From Cranoglanis bouderius (Eukaryota; Chordata; Actinopteri; Siluriformes; Cranoglanididae), in the NCBI GenBank assembly GCA_023630585.1, contig CM042535.1, positions 31,300,899 through 31,364,898 of the forward strand: DNA of 64,000 bases, written 5' to 3'. Below the pieces are notes generated by a model. The model was not told the origin of the DNA. It saw only the letters and a list, made by a program, of their open reading frames with translations, and made no database searches. Below, piece by piece: positions 21,387-36,803 of the stretch. Within the stretch, counting starts at the first letter, position 1. The number at the start of each line of letters is the position of its first letter. Both the position numbers and the translations under genes were made by a program.

Positions 21387-22394
21387 CAGGAACATGTTAT
21401 AGTATCCTACGCTGTCAAAAAGAAGTGAAATATCTCATAGTAGTGTACACCAGTCAAGTGAAAATATGCGTTTGTTAGAAAAACACTGCCTTTGCTGGCA
21501 GAGGCTTGAAATTGTCTGTATAGTGCTTTCAGCGCCTGAAGCGATCCCAAAACTACGCACATAGAGGACTGAAGAGACAACAGAGTGTTACCTCACATTT
21601 TATTTAAAAAAATGACTTTCTACACTTTAAATTAGACTTTTTTCTTTTTTATGACAAAATGCATTTTAATGTAAACAATCATATTTTGTATCATTACTGG
21701 TCAGAAACATGTTATAGTATCCTATTATGCAATAAAGAAGTGAAATATCTCATAGTTCAGAATGGCAGTCAAGTGAAAATATGCGTTTGTAAGAAAAACA
21801 CTTATCCTTTGATTGCAGAGGCTTGAAATTCTCTGTATAGCGCTTTCAGGGCCTGAAGCGGGTATGTATGTATGCACACAGAGGACTGATGAGACTACAG
21901 ATTGTTACCTCACATTTGATAAAAAATGACTTTCTTCAATTTAAATTAGACTTTTTTTCACATATTAACACTTTTTTATCATATAATCCTACACTAATGT
22001 AAACAATCAAATTTCATATCATTACTGGTCAGGAACATGATATAGTAATATCCTACTCTGTCATAAAGAAGAGAAATATATCTCATAGTAGAGTACATCA
22101 GTCAAGTGAAAATATGCGTTTATTAGAAAAACACGTTTATTTTGCTTGGAGATGCTTCAAGTTGTCTGTATAGCGCTTTCACGCCTGAAGCGCTACCGTG
22201 TGTATGCACATGGACGACTGATGAGACAACAGAGTGTTACCTCACACTTCTTAAAAAATGACTAGCTACATATTTATTTAGACTTTTTCACTTCTTGATA
22301 ATTAATTATGACATAATTCAATTTAACATAAACAACATATTTCATATCATTACTGGTCAGGAACATGCTTCTCTGTCATGAGGTGATGAAATAT
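21387..22394 (+). repeat. Satellite array, + orientation, right of the CACTA element
   Basis: Resumes exactly where the monomer broken at 3303 left off. Three monomers of about 320 bp follow to the inversion junction near 22395. Confidence 0.9.
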
Positions 22395-23151
22395 TGTTCA
22401 CATTAAAATGTTTTGTGTCATAATAGAGTGTGAAGAAGTGAAAAAAGTCTGATTCAAAGTGTAGAAAGTGATTTTTCAAATAATTTGAGGTAGCACTCTG
22501 TTGTCTCATCAGTCTTCAGTTTGCCTAAACACGGTAGCGCTTCAGGCGCTGAAGTAGCTATACAGACAATTTCAAGCAGCTGCGAGCAAAGGAAATGTGT
22601 TTTTCTTACAAACGCATATTTTCACAAGCCTGACCTATACTACCATAGCATAATTAACTTGTTTATGACATAACTATGAAAAGTTTCAAAAGGTTATGAC
22701 AAAATAATACGAAATATGATTGTTTACATAAAATGCATTTTGTCATAATAGAGTGTAAAGAAGTGAAAAAGTCTAAATTAATGTGTATGAAAGTCATTTT
22801 TAGCAAATGTGAGGTAACTGTGTTGTCTCATCAGTCGTCTTTGTGCATACACATTGTATCGCTTCAGGCGCTGAAGTAGCTATACAGACAATTTCAAGCC
22901 GCTGCGAGCAAAGGAAATGTGTTTTTCTTACAAACGCATATTTTCACAAGCCTGACCATGTGATAATTAACTTGTTTATGACATAACTATGAAATGTTTC
23001 ACAAGTTTATGACGAAATAATACGAAATATGATTGTTTACATAAAATGCATTTTGTCATAATAGAGTGTGAAGAAGTGAAATAGTCTAAATTAATGTGTA
23101 AGTAAGTCATTTTTTTAACAAGTGTGAGGTAAGACTCTGTTGTCTCATCAG

Positions 23152-23463
23152 TTGCATTGCACTGAGGAAGAGGAGGGGCTAAGTATCTTTGAAGCCCAGT
23201 CAGGGGTTTGAATGTGTCTCCTTCTACAGCCAAATGTGCCACCTATCTATAGTATAGCTATGCTTAGTGCCCTTATCAACTCAGAGTTCCCTCACATGCA
23301 CACTTCACCTCCCAATAATACGCACACTCGCCTAGTTGATTGTGGACACTAAGAGTAATAATACATGTAAAATGTTTTTGTTCTCTTTACTTTTGCCACA
23401 TCTGTCTGTTTACCAAGAAGAGTGTTGATCGAGTTTTTTTTTAAAGATATGTCTGAAACACCT
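23152..23463. repeat. 312-bp cassette in a satellite monomer, copy 1
   Basis: Between TCATCAGT and AGCGCTTCAGG this monomer carries about 312 bp, beginning TTGCATTGCACTGAGG and ending CTGAAACACCTA, where normal monomers have about 25 bp. It is less AT-rich than the satellite and has no obvious terminal repeats or duplication. Origin unknown; it may be captured unique DNA. This copy has CACTTCACC and AATACGCAC variants not seen in the others. Confidence 0.85.
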
Positions 23464-25497
23464 AAGCGCTTCAGGCGCTGACGTACCTATACAGACAATC
23501 TCAGGCCACTGCGAGCAAAGGAAATGTGTTTTTCTAGAAAACGAATATTTTAACTTGACTGATAAAATCTACTAAGAGATATTTCATCTCCTCATGACAG
23601 AATAGGATAATATAGCATGTTCCTGACCAGTAATGATATGAAATATGATTGTTTACATTAAAATGTTTTGTGTCATAATAGAGTGTGTAGAAGTGAAAAA
23701 AGTCTGATTCAAAGTGTAGAAAGTGATTTTTCAAATAATTTGAGGTAACACTCTGTTGTCTCATCAGTCTTCAGTTTGCATACAAACTATATCGCTTCAG
23801 GCGCTGACGTAGCTGTACAGACAATTTCAAGCCGCTGCGAGCAAAAGAAATTTGTTTTTCTAGAAAACGAATATTTTGACTTGACATAAAATCGACTGAG
23901 ATATTTCATCTCCTCATGACAGAATAGGATAATATAGCATGTTCCTGAGCAGTAATGATATGAAATATGATTGTTTAAATTAAAATGCTTTGTGTCATAA
24001 CAGAGTGTGAAGAAGTGAAAAAGACTAAATTAATGTGTATGAAAGTCAGTTTTAACAAATGTGAGGTAACACAGTGTTCTCTCATCAGTCGTTTTGGTGC
24101 ATACACACGGTATCGCTTAAGGCGCTGAAGTAGCTATAGAGACAATTTCATGCCGCTTCGAGCAAAGGAAATGTGTTTTTATAGAAAAACGAATATTTTA
24201 ACTTGACTGATAAAATCTACTGAGAGATGTTTCATCTCCTCATGACAGAATAGGATAATATAGCATGTTCCTGACCAGTAATGATATGAAATATGATTGT
24301 TTACATTAAAACGTTTTGTGTCATAATAGAGTGTGAAGAAGTGAAAAAAGTCTGATTCAAAGTGTAGAAAGTGATTTTTCAAATAATTTGAGGTAACACT
24401 CTGTTGTCTCATCAGTCTTCAGTTTGCATACACACGGTAGCGCTTCAGGCGCTGACGTAGCTAAACAGACAATTTCAAGCCGCTGCCAGCAAATGAAATG
24501 TGTTTTTCTTACAAACTCATATTTTCACAAGACTGACCTATACTACCATGTTATAATTAACTTGTTTATGACATAACTATGAAATGTTTCACACGTTTAT
24601 GACAAAATAATACGAAATATGATTGTTTACATAAAATGCACTTTGTCATAATAGAGTGTAAAGAAGTGAAAAAGTCTAAATTAATGTGTATGAATGTCAT
24701 TTTTAGCAAATGTGAGGTAACTGTGTTGTCTCATCAGTCGTCTTTGTGCATACACCCTGTATCGCTTCAGGCGCTGAAATAGCTGTACAGACAATTTCAA
24801 GCCTCTGCGAGCAAAGGAAATGTGTTTTTCTTACAAACGCATGTTTTCACAAGCCTGACCTATACTACCATGGGATAATTAACTTGTTTATGACATAACT
24901 ATGAAATGTTTCACAAGTTTATGACAAAATAATACGAAATATGATTGTTTACATAAAATGCATTTTGTCATAATAGAGTGTGAAGAAGTGAAAAAGTCTA
25001 AATTAATGTGTGTGTAAGTCATCTTGTTAACAAGTGTGAGGTAACACTCTGTAGTCTCATCAGTCGCATATGTTCATACACACGCTAGCGCTTCAGGCGC
25101 TGAAGTACCTATACAGACAGACAATCTCAGGCCGCTGCGAGCAAAGGAAATGTGTTTTTATAGAAAAACGAATATTTTAACTTGACTGATAAAATCTACT
25201 GAGAGATGTTTCATCTCCTCATGACAGAATAGGATAATATAGCATGTTCCTGACCAGTAATGATATGAAATATGATTGTTTACATTAAAACGTTTTGTGT
25301 CATAATAGAGTGAGAAGAGAAAAAAGTCTGATTCAAAGTGTAGAAAGTGATTTTTCAAATAATTTGAGGTAGCACTCTGTTGTCTCATCAGTCTTCAGTT
25401 TGCCTAAACACGGTAGCGCTTCAGGCGCTGAAGTAGCTATACAGACAATTTCAAGCAGCTGCGAGCAAAGGAAATGTGTTTTTCTTACAAACGCATA

Positions 25498-28400
25498 TTT
25501 TCACAAGCCTGACCTATACTACCATGGGATAATTAACTTGTTTATGACATAACTATGAAATGTTTCACAAGTTTATGACGAAATAATACGAAATATGATT
25601 GTTTACATAAAATGCATTTTGTCATAATAGAGTGTGAAGAAGTGAAAAAGTCTAAATTAATGTGTATGTAAGTCATCTTGTTAACAAGTGTGAGGTAACA
25701 CTCTGTTGTCTCATCAGTCCCATATGTGCATACACACGATAGCGCTTCAGGCGCTGAAGTACCTATACAGACAGACAATCTCAGGCCACTGCGAACAAAG
25801 GAAATGTGTTTTTCTACAAAACGAATATTTTCACTTGACTGATAAAATCTACTAAGAGATATTTCATCTCCTCATGACAGAATAGGATAATTTTAGCATA
25901 TTCCTGACCAGTAATGATATGAAATATGATTGTTTACATTAAAACGTTTTGTGTCATAATAGAGTGTGACGAAGTGAAAAAAGTCTGATTCAAAGTGTAG
26001 AAAGTGATTTTTCGAATAATTTGAGGTAACACTCTGTTGTCTCATCAGTCTTCAGTTTGCATACACACGGTAGCGCTTCAGGCGCTGACGTAGCTAAACA
26101 GACAATTTCAAGCCGCTGCGAGCAAAGGAAATGTGTTTTTCTTACAAACGCATATTTTCACAAGCCTGACCTATACTACCATGGGATAATTAACTTGTTT
26201 ATGACATAACTATGAAATGTTTCACAAGTTTATGACGAAATAATACGAAATATGATTGTTTACATAAAATGCATTTTGTCATAATAGAGTGTGAAGAAGT
26301 GAAAAAGTCTAAATTAATGTGTATGTAAGTCATTTTGTTAACACGTGTGAGGTAACACTCTGTTGTGTCATCAGTCGCATATGTGAATACACACGATAGC
26401 TCTTCAGGAGCTTAAGTACCTATACAGACAGACAATCTCAAGCCGCTGCGAGCAAAGGATATGTGGTTTTCTAGAAAACGAATATTTTCACTTGACTGAT
26501 AAAATCTACTAATAGATATTTCATCTCCTCATGACAGAATAGGGTAATATAGCATGTTCCTGACCAGTAATGATATGAAATATGATTGTTTACATTAAAA
26601 TGTTTTGTGTCATAGTAGAGTGTGAAGAAGTGAAAAAAGTCTAAAGTAATGTGTATGAAAGTCATTTTTAACAAATGTGAGGTAACACTGTGTTGTCTCA
26701 TCAGTCGGCTTTGTGCATACACACGGTATCGCTTCAGGTGCTGAAGTAGCTATAGAGACAATTTCAAGCCGCTGCGAGCAAAGGAAATGTGTTTTTCTTA
26801 CAAACGCATATTTTCACAAGCATGACCTATACTACCATGGTATAATTAACTTGTTTATGACATAACCATGAAATGTTTCACAAGTTTATGACAAAATAAT
26901 ACGAAATATGATTTTTTTACATAAAATGCATTTTGTCATAATAGAGAGTGAAGAAGTGAAAAAGTCTAAATTAATGTGTATGTAAGTCATTTTTTTAACA
27001 AGTGTGAGGTAACACTCTGTTGTCTCATCAGTTGCATTGCACTGAGGAAGAGGAGGGGCTAAGTATCTTTGAAGCCCAGTCAGGGGTTTGAATGTGTCTC
27101 CTTCTACAGCCAAATGTGCCACCTATCTATAGTATAGCTATGCTTAGTGCCCTTATCAACTCAGAGTTCCCTCACATGCACACATCACCTCCCATTAATA
27201 CTCACACTCGCCTAGTTGATTGTGGACACTAAGAGTAATAATACATGTAAAATGTTTTTGTTCTCTTTACTTTTGCCACATCTGTCTGTTTACCAAGAAG
27301 AGTGTTGATCGAGTTTTTTTTTAAAGATATGTCTGAAACACCTAAGCGCTTCAGGCGCTGACGTACCTATACAGACAATCTCAGGCCACTGCGAGCAAAG
27401 GAAATGTGTTTTTCTAGAAAACGAATATTTTAACTTGACTGATAAAATCTACTAAGAGATATTTCATCTCCTCATGACAGAATAGGATAATATAGCATGT
27501 TCCTGACCAGTAATGATATGAAATATGATTGTTTACATTAAAATGTTTTGTGTCATAACAGAGTGTGAAGAAGTGAAAAAAGTCTGAGTCAAAGTGTAGA
27601 AAGTGATTTTTCAAATAATTTGAGGTAACACGCTGTTGTCTCATCAGTCTTCAGTTTGCATACACACAGTAGCGCTTCAGGCGCTGACGCAGCTAAACAT
27701 ACAATTTCAAGCCGCTGCGAGCCAAGGAAATGTGTTTTTCTTACAAACTCATATTTTCACAAGCCTGACCTATACTATCATTGTATAATTAACTTGTTTA
27801 TGACATAACTATGAAATGTTTCACACGTTTATGACAAAATAATACGAAATATGATTGTTTACATAAAATGCACTTTGTCATAATAGAGTGTAAAGAAGTG
27901 AAAAAGTCTAAATTAATGTGTATGTAAGTCATTTTTAAACAAGTGTGAGGTAAACTCTGTTGTCTCATCAGTAGCATATGTGCATACACACGATAGCGCT
28001 TCAGGCGCTGAAGTACCTATACAGACAGACAATCTCAGGCCACTGCGAGCAAAGGAAATGTGTTTTTCTAGAAAACGAATATTTTAACTTGACTGATAAA
28101 ATCTACTAAGAGATATTTCATCTCCTCATGACAGAATAGGATAATTTTAGCATGTTCCTGACCAGTAATGATATGAAATATGATTGTTTACATTAAAATG
28201 TTTTGTGTCATAATAGAGTGTGAAGAAGTGAAAAAAGTCTGATTCAAAGTGTAGAAAGTGATTTTTCAAATAATTTGAGGTAGCACTCTGTTGTCTCATC
28301 AGTCTTCAGTTTGCATACACAGTATATCGCTTCAGGCGCTGACGTAGCTGTACAGACAATTTCAAGCCGCTGCGAGCAAAAGAAATTTGTTTTTCTAGAA

Positions 28401-29210
28401 AACGAATATTTTGACTTGACATAAAATCGACTGAGATATTTCATCTCCTCATGACAGAATAGGATAATATAGCATGTTCCTGAGCAGTAATGATATGAAA
28501 TATGATTGTTTAAATTAAAATGCTTTGTGTCATAACAGAGTGTGAAGAAGTGAAAAAGTCTAAATTAATGTGTATGAAAGTCAGTTTTAACAAATGTGAG
28601 GTAACACAGTGTTCTCTCATCAGTCGTTTTGGTGCATACACACGGTATCGCTTAAGGCGCTGAAGTAGCTATAGAGACAATTTCATGCCGCTTCGAGCAA
28701 AGGAAATGTATTTTTCTTAAAAAAGCATATTTTCACAAGCCTGACCTATACTACCATGGGATAATTAACTTGTTTATGACATAACTATGAAATGTTTCAC
28801 AAGTTTATGACAAAATAATACGAAATATGATTGTTTACATAAAATGCATTTTGTCATAATAGAGTGTGAAGAAGTGAAAAAGTCTAAATTAATGTGTGTT
28901 TGTCATCTTGTTAACAAGTGTGAGGTAACACTCTGTTGTCTCATCAGTCGCATATGTTCATACACACGCTAGCGCTTCAGGCGCTGAAGTACCTATACAG
29001 ACAGACAATCTCAGGCCGCTGCGAGCAAAGGAAATGTGTTTTTATAGAAAAACGAATATTTTAACTTGACTGATAAAATCAACTGAGAGATGTTTCATCT
29101 CCTCATGACAGAATAGGATAATATAGCATGTTCCTGACCAGTAATGATATGAAATATGATTGTTTACATTAAAACGTTTTGTGTCATAATAGAGTGTGAA
29201 GAAGTGAAAA
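25498..29210. repeat. 3.7-kb segmental duplication, left copy
   Basis: Near-identical to 45739-49455 at an offset of 20241-20245. It contains about ten monomers and a 312-bp cassette, with a few substitutions and 1-2 base indels. Confidence 0.85.
27032..27343. repeat. 312-bp cassette, copy 2
   Basis: Carries CCCATTAATACTCAC, shared with the copies at 47275 and 49851, which separates it from copy 1 and from the higher-order repeat copies. Confidence 0.85.
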
Positions 29211-30503
29211 AGTCTAAATTAATGTGTATGAAAGTCAGTTTTAGCAAATGTGAGGTAACTGTGTTGTCTCATCAGTCGTCTTTGTGCATACACCCTGTAT
29301 CGCTTCAGGCGCTGAAATAGCTGTACAGACAATTTCAAGCCGCTGCGAGCAAAGGAAATGTGTTTTTCTTACAAACGCATATTTTCACAAGCCTGACCAT
29401 GGGATAATTAACTTGTTTATGACGTAACTATGAAATGTTTCACAAGTTTATGACAAAATAATACGAAATATGATTGTTTACATAAAATGCATTTTGTCAT
29501 AATAGAGTGTGAAGAAGTGAAAAAGTCTAAATTAATGTGTATGTAAGTCAATATTTTAACAAGTGTGAGGTAACACTCTGTTGTCTCATCAGTTGCATAT
29601 GTGCATACACACGATAGCGCTTCAGGCGCTGAAGTACCTATATTGACAGACAATCTCAGGCCACTGCGAGCAAAGGAAATGTGTTTTTCTAGAAAACGAA
29701 TATTTTCACTTGACTGATAAAATCTACTAAGAGATATTTCATCTCCTCATGACAGAATAGGATAATTTTAGCATGTTCCTGACCAGTAATGATATGAAAT
29801 ATGATTGTTTACATAAAATGCATTTTGTCATAATAGAGTGTGAAGAAGTGAAAAAGTCTAAATTAATGTGTATGTAAGTCATCTTGTTAACAAGTGTGAG
29901 GTAACACTCTGTTGTCTCATCAGTTGCATATGAGCATAACACGTTAGCGCCTCAGGCGCTGAAGTACCTATAAAGACAATCTCAGGCTACTGCGAGCAAA
30001 AGAAATTTGTTTTTCTAGAAAACGAATTTTTTCACTTGACATAAAATCGACTGAGATATTTCATCTCCTCATGACAGAATAGGATAATTTTAGCATATTC
30101 CTGACCAGTAATGATATGAAATATGATTGTTTACATTAAAACGTTTTGTGTCATAATAGAGTGTAAAGAAGTGAAAAAGTCTAAATTAATGTGTATGAAT
30201 GTCATTTTTAACAAATGTGAGGTAACACTGTGTTGTCTCATCAGTCGGCTTTGTGCATACACACGGTATCGCTTCAGGTGCTGAAGTAGCTATAGAGACA
30301 ATTTCAAGCCGCTGCGAGCAAAGGAAATGTGTTTTTCTTACAAACGCATATTTTCACAAGCCTGACCTATACTACCATGGGATAATTAACTTGTTTATGA
30401 CATAACTATGAAATGTTTCACAAGTTTATGACGAAATAATACGAAATATGATTGTTTACATAAAATGCATTTTGTCATAATAGAGTGTGAAGAAGTGAAA
30501 AAA

Positions 30504-33500
30504 TCTAAATTAATGTGTATGTAAGTCATCTTGTTAACAAGTGTGAGGTAACACTCTGTTGTCTCATCAGTTGCATATGAGCATAACACGTTAGCGCTTC
30601 AGGCGCTGAAGTACCTATACAGACAATCTCAGGCCACTGCGAGCAAAAGAAATGTGTTTGTCTAGAAAACGAATATTTTCACTTGACATAAAATCGACAG
30701 AATAGGATAATATAGCATGTTCCTGAGCGGTAATGATATGAAATATGATTGTTTAAATTAAAATGCTTTGTGTCATAACAGAGTGTGAAGACGTGAAAAA
30801 GTCTAAATTAATGTGCATGAAAGTCATTTTTAACAAATGTGAGGTAACACTGTGTTGTCTCATCAGTCGTCTTTGTGCATACACACGGTATCGCTTACAG
30901 GCGTGAAAGCGCTATAGAGACAATTTCAAGCCGCTTCGAGCAAAGGAAATATTTTTCTTACAAACGCATATTTTCCCAAGACTGACCTATACTACCATGG
31001 GATAATTAACTTGTTTAAGACATAACTATACAATGTTTCACAAGTTTATGACAAAATAATACGAAATATGATTGTTTACATTAAAATGTTTTGTGTCATA
31101 ATAGAGTGTGAAGACGTGAAAAAGTCTAAATTAATGTGTATGAAAGTCATTTTTAGCAAAAGTGAGGTAAATGTGTTGTCTCATCAGTCGTCTTTGTGCA
31201 TACACATTGTATCGCTTCAGGCGCTGAATTAGCTATACAGACAATTTCAAGCCGCTGCGAGCAAAGGAAATGTGTTTTTCTTACAAACGCACATTTTCAC
31301 AAGCCTGACCATGTGATAATTAACTTGTTAATGACATAACTATGAAATGTTTCACAAGTTTATGACAAAATAATATGAAATATGATTGTTTAAAAACAAA
31401 TAAATTTAATAATTTTAAATAATAATAATAATAATAATTTTAATAATTTAAAAACAAATCTGTGTTGTCTCATCAGTCGGCTTTGTGCATACACACGGTA
31501 TCGCTTCAGGTGCTGAAGTAGCTGTACAGACAATTTCAAGCCGCTGCGAGCAAAGGAAATGTGTTTTTCTTACAAACGCATATTTTCACAAGCATGACCT
31601 ATACTACCATGGGATAATTAACTTGTTTATGACATAACTATGAAATGTTTCACAAGTTTATGACAAAATAATACGAAATATGATTTTTTTACATAAAATG
31701 CATTTTGTCATAATAGAGAGTGAAGAAGTGAAAAAGTCTAAATTAATGTGTATGTAAGTCATTTTTTTAACAAGTGTGAGGTTACACTCTGTTGTCTCAT
31801 CAGTTGCATTGCACTGAGGAAGAGGAGGGGCTAAGTATCTTTGAAGCCCTGTCAGGGGTTTGAATGTGTCTCCTTCTACAGCCAAATGTGCCACCTATCT
31901 ATCGTATAGCTATGCTTAGTGCCCTTATCAACTCAGAGTTCCCTCACATGCACACATCACCTCCCAATAATACTCACACTCGCCTAGATGATTATGGCAC
32001 TAAGAGTAATAATACATGTAAAATGTTTTTGTTCTCTTTACTTTTGCCACATCTGTCTGTTTACCAAGAAGAGTGTTGATCGAGTTTTTTTTTAAAGATA
32101 TGTCTGAAACACCTAAGCGCTTCAGGCGCTGACGTACCTATACAGACAATCTCAGGCCACTGCGAGCAAAGGAAATGTGTTTTTCTAGAAAACGAATATT
32201 TTAACTTGACTGATAAAATCTACTAAGAGATATTTCATCTCCTCATGACAGAATAGGATAATATAGCATGTTCCTGACCAGTAATGATATGATTATTTAT
32301 TTAATATGATTGTTTACATTAAAATGTTTTGTGTCATAATAGAGTGTGAAGAAGTGAAAAAAGTCTGATTCAAAGTGTAGAAAGTGATTTTTCAAATAAT
32401 TTGAGGTAACACTCTGTTGTCTCATCAGTCTTCAGTTTGCATACACACGGTAGCGCTTCAGGCGCTGACGTAGCTAAACAGACAATTTCAAGCCGCTGCG
32501 AGCAAAGGAAATGTGTTTTTCTTACAAACTCATATTTTCACAAGCCTGACCTATACTACCATGTTATAATTAACTTGTTTATGACATAACTATGAAATGT
32601 TTCACACGTTTATGACAAAATAATACGAAATATGATTGTTTACATAAAATGCATTTTGTCATAATAGAGTGTAAAGAGGTGAAAAAGTCTAAATTAATGT
32701 GTATGAAAGTCATTTTAGCAAATGTGAGGTAACTGTGTTGTCTCATCAGTCGTCTTTGTGCATACACACTGTATCGCTTCAGGCGCTGAAGTAGCTGTAC
32801 AGACAATTTCAAGCCGCTGCGAGCAAAGGAAATGTGTTTTTCTTACAAACGCATATTTTCACAAGCCTGACCTACACTACCATGGGATAATTAACTTGTT
32901 TATGACATAACTATGAAATGTTTCACAAGTTTATGACAAAATAATACGAAATATGATTGTTTACATTAAAATGTATTTTGTCATAATAAAGTGTGACGAA
33001 GTGAAAAAGTCTAAATTAATGTCTATGTAAGTCATTTTTTTAACAAGTGTGAGGTAACACTCTGTTGTCTCATCAGTTGCATATGAGCATAACACGTTAG
33101 CGCCTCAGGCGCTGAAGTACCTATAAAGACAATCTCAGGCTACTGCGAGCAAAAGAAATTTGTTTTTCTAGAAAACGAATTTTTTCACTTGACATAAAAT
33201 CGACTGAGATATTTCATCTCCTCATGACAGAATAGGATAATATAGCATGTTCCTGAGCAGTAATGATATGAAATATGATTGTTTAAATTAAAATGCTTTG
33301 TGTCATAACAGAGTGTGAAGAAGTGAAAAAGTCTAAATTAATGTGTATGTAAGTCATCTTGTTAACAAGTGTGAGGTAACACTCTGTTGTCTCATCAGTT
33401 GCATATGAGCATAACACGTTAGCGCCTCAGGCGCTGAAGTACCTATAAAGACAATCTCAGGCTACTGCGAGCAAAAGAAATTTGTTTTTCTAGAAAACGA

Positions 33501-33653
33501 ATTTTTTCACTTGACATAAAATCGACTGAGATATTTCATCTCCTCATGACAGAATAGGATAATATAGCATGTTCCTGAGCAGTAATGATATGAAATATGA
33601 TTGTTTAAATTAAAATGCTTTGTGTCATAACAGAGTGTGAAGAAGTGAAAAAG
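30504..33653. repeat. 3150-bp higher-order repeat, copy 1 of 4
   Basis: Nine satellite monomers plus one 312-bp cassette (31804-32114) and a private AT-rich patch with (AAT)n at about 31390-31460. Position x matches x+3150 from 30504. Just before, at 30503, the phase breaks (AAATC against AAGTC). Confidence 0.93.
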
Positions 33654-36600
33654 TCTAAATTAATGTGTATGTAAGTCATCTTGTTAACAAGTGTGAGGTA
33701 ACACTCTGTTGTCTCATCAGTTGCATATGAGCATAACACGTTAGCGCTTCAGGCGCTGAAGTACCTATACAGACAATCTCAGGCCACTGCGAGCAAAAGA
33801 AATGTGTTTGTCTAGAAAACGAATATTTTCACTTGACATAAAATCGACAGAATAGGATAATATAGCATGTTCCTGAGCGGTAATGATATGAAATATGATT
33901 GTTTAAATTAAAATGCTTTGTGTCATAACAGAGTGTGAAGACGTGAAAAAGTCTAAATTAATGTGCATGAAAGTCATTTTTAACAAATGTGAGGTAACAC
34001 TGTGTTGTCTCATCAGTCGTCTTTGTGCATACACACGGTATCGCTTACAGGCGTGAAAGCGCTATAGAGACAATTTCAAGCCGCTTCGAGCAAAGGAAAT
34101 ATTTTTCTTACAAACGCATATTTTCCCAAGACTGACCTATACTACCATGGGATAATTAACTTGTTTAAGACATAACTATACAATGTTTCACAAGTTTATG
34201 ACAAAATAATACGAAATATGATTGTTTACATTAAAATGTTTTGTGTCATAATAGAGTGTGAAGACGTGAAAAAGTCTAAATTAATGTGTATGAAAGTCAT
34301 TTTTAGCAAAAGTGAGGTAAATGTGTTGTCTCATCAGTCGTCTTTGTGCATACACATTGTATCGCTTCAGGCGCTGAATTAGCTATACAGACAATTTCAA
34401 GCCGCTGCGAGCAAAGGAAATGTGTTTTTCTTACAAACGCACATTTTCACAAGCCTGACCATGTGATAATTAACTTGTTAATGACATAACTATGAAATGT
34501 TTCACAAGTTTATGACAAAATAATATGAAATATGATTGTTTAAAAACAAATAAATTTAATAATTTTAAATAATAATAATAATAATAATTTTAATAATTTA
34601 AAAACAAATCTGTGTTGTCTCATCAGTCGGCTTTGTGCATACACACGGTATCGCTTCAGGTGCTGAAGTAGCTGTACAGACAATTTCAAGCCGCTGCGAG
34701 CAAAGGAAATGTGTTTTTCTTACAAACGCATATTTTCACAAGCATGACCTATACTACCATGGGATAATTAACTTGTTTATGACATAACTATGAAATGTTT
34801 CACAAGTTTATGACAAAATAATACGAAATATGATTTTTTTACATAAAATGCATTTTGTCATAATAGAGAGTGAAGAAGTGAAAAAGTCTAAATTAATGTG
34901 TATGTAAGTCATTTTTTTAACAAGTGTGAGGTTACACTCTGTTGTCTCATCAGTTGCATTGCACTGAGGAAGAGGAGGGGCTAAGTATCTTTGAAGCCCT
35001 GTCAGGGGTTTGAATGTGTCTCCTTCTACAGCCAAATGTGCCACCTATCTATCGTATAGCTATGCTTAGTGCCCTTATCAACTCAGAGTTCCCTCACATG
35101 CACACATCACCTCCCAATAATACTCACACTCGCCTAGATGATTATGGCACTAAGAGTAATAATACATGTAAAATGTTTTTGTTCTCTTTACTTTTGCCAC
35201 ATCTGTCTGTTTACCAAGAAGAGTGTTGATCGAGTTTTTTTTTAAAGATATGTCTGAAACACCTAAGCGCTTCAGGCGCTGACGTACCTATACAGACAAT
35301 CTCAGGCCACTGCGAGCAAAGGAAATGTGTTTTTCTAGAAAACGAATATTTTAACTTGACTGATAAAATCTACTAAGAGATATTTCATCTCCTCATGACA
35401 GAATAGGATAATATAGCATGTTCCTGACCAGTAATGATATGATTATTTATTTAATATGATTGTTTACATTAAAATGTTTTGTGTCATAATAGAGTGTGAA
35501 GAAGTGAAAAAAGTCTGATTCAAAGTGTAGAAAGTGATTTTTCAAATAATTTGAGGTAACACTCTGTTGTCTCATCAGTCTTCAGTTTGCATACACACGG
35601 TAGCGCTTCAGGCGCTGACGTAGCTAAACAGACAATTTCAAGCCGCTGCGAGCAAAGGAAATGTGTTTTTCTTACAAACTCATATTTTCACAAGCCTGAC
35701 CTATACTACCATGTTATAATTAACTTGTTTATGACATAACTATGAAATGTTTCACACGTTTATGACAAAATAATACGAAATATGATTGTTTACATAAAAT
35801 GCATTTTGTCATAATAGAGTGTAAAGAGGTGAAAAAGTCTAAATTAATGTGTATGAAAGTCATTTTAGCAAATGTGAGGTAACTGTGTTGTCTCATCAGT
35901 CGTCTTTGTGCATACACACTGTATCGCTTCAGGCGCTGAAGTAGCTGTACAGACAATTTCAAGCCGCTGCGAGCAAAGGAAATGTGTTTTTCTTACAAAC
36001 GCATATTTTCACAAGCCTGACCTACACTACCATGGGATAATTAACTTGTTTATGACATAACTATGAAATGTTTCACAAGTTTATGACAAAATAATACGAA
36101 ATATGATTGTTTACATTAAAATGTATTTTGTCATAATAAAGTGTGACGAAGTGAAAAAGTCTAAATTAATGTCTATGTAAGTCATTTTTTTAACAAGTGT
36201 GAGGTAACACTCTGTTGTCTCATCAGTTGCATATGAGCATAACACGTTAGCGCCTCAGGCGCTGAAGTACCTATAAAGACAATCTCAGGCTACTGCGAGC
36301 AAAAGAAATTTGTTTTTCTAGAAAACGAATTTTTTCACTTGACATAAAATCGACTGAGATATTTCATCTCCTCATGACAGAATAGGATAATATAGCATGT
36401 TCCTGAGCAGTAATGATATGAAATATGATTGTTTAAATTAAAATGCTTTGTGTCATAACAGAGTGTGAAGAAGTGAAAAAGTCTAAATTAATGTGTATGT
36501 AAGTCATCTTGTTAACAAGTGTGAGGTAACACTCTGTTGTCTCATCAGTTGCATATGAGCATAACACGTTAGCGCCTCAGGCGCTGAAGTACCTATAAAG

Positions 36601-36803
36601 ACAATCTCAGGCTACTGCGAGCAAAAGAAATTTGTTTTTCTAGAAAACGAATTTTTTCACTTGACATAAAATCGACTGAGATATTTCATCTCCTCATGAC
36701 AGAATAGGATAATATAGCATGTTCCTGAGCAGTAATGATATGAAATATGATTGTTTAAATTAAAATGCTTTGTGTCATAACAGAGTGTGAAGAAGTGAAA
36801 AAG
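33654..36803. repeat. 3150-bp higher-order repeat, copy 2 of 4
   Basis: I found no difference from copy 1 in the stretches compared. Cassette at 34954-35264. Two adjacent 322-bp monomers with the GCATATGAGCATAACACGTTAGCGCC variant end each copy. Confidence 0.93.

Noticed and set aside
31864..32079. 71-codon frame repeated four times at 3150-bp spacing
   Set aside because: Repetition comes from copying of the DNA; equivalent cassettes elsewhere break the frame.
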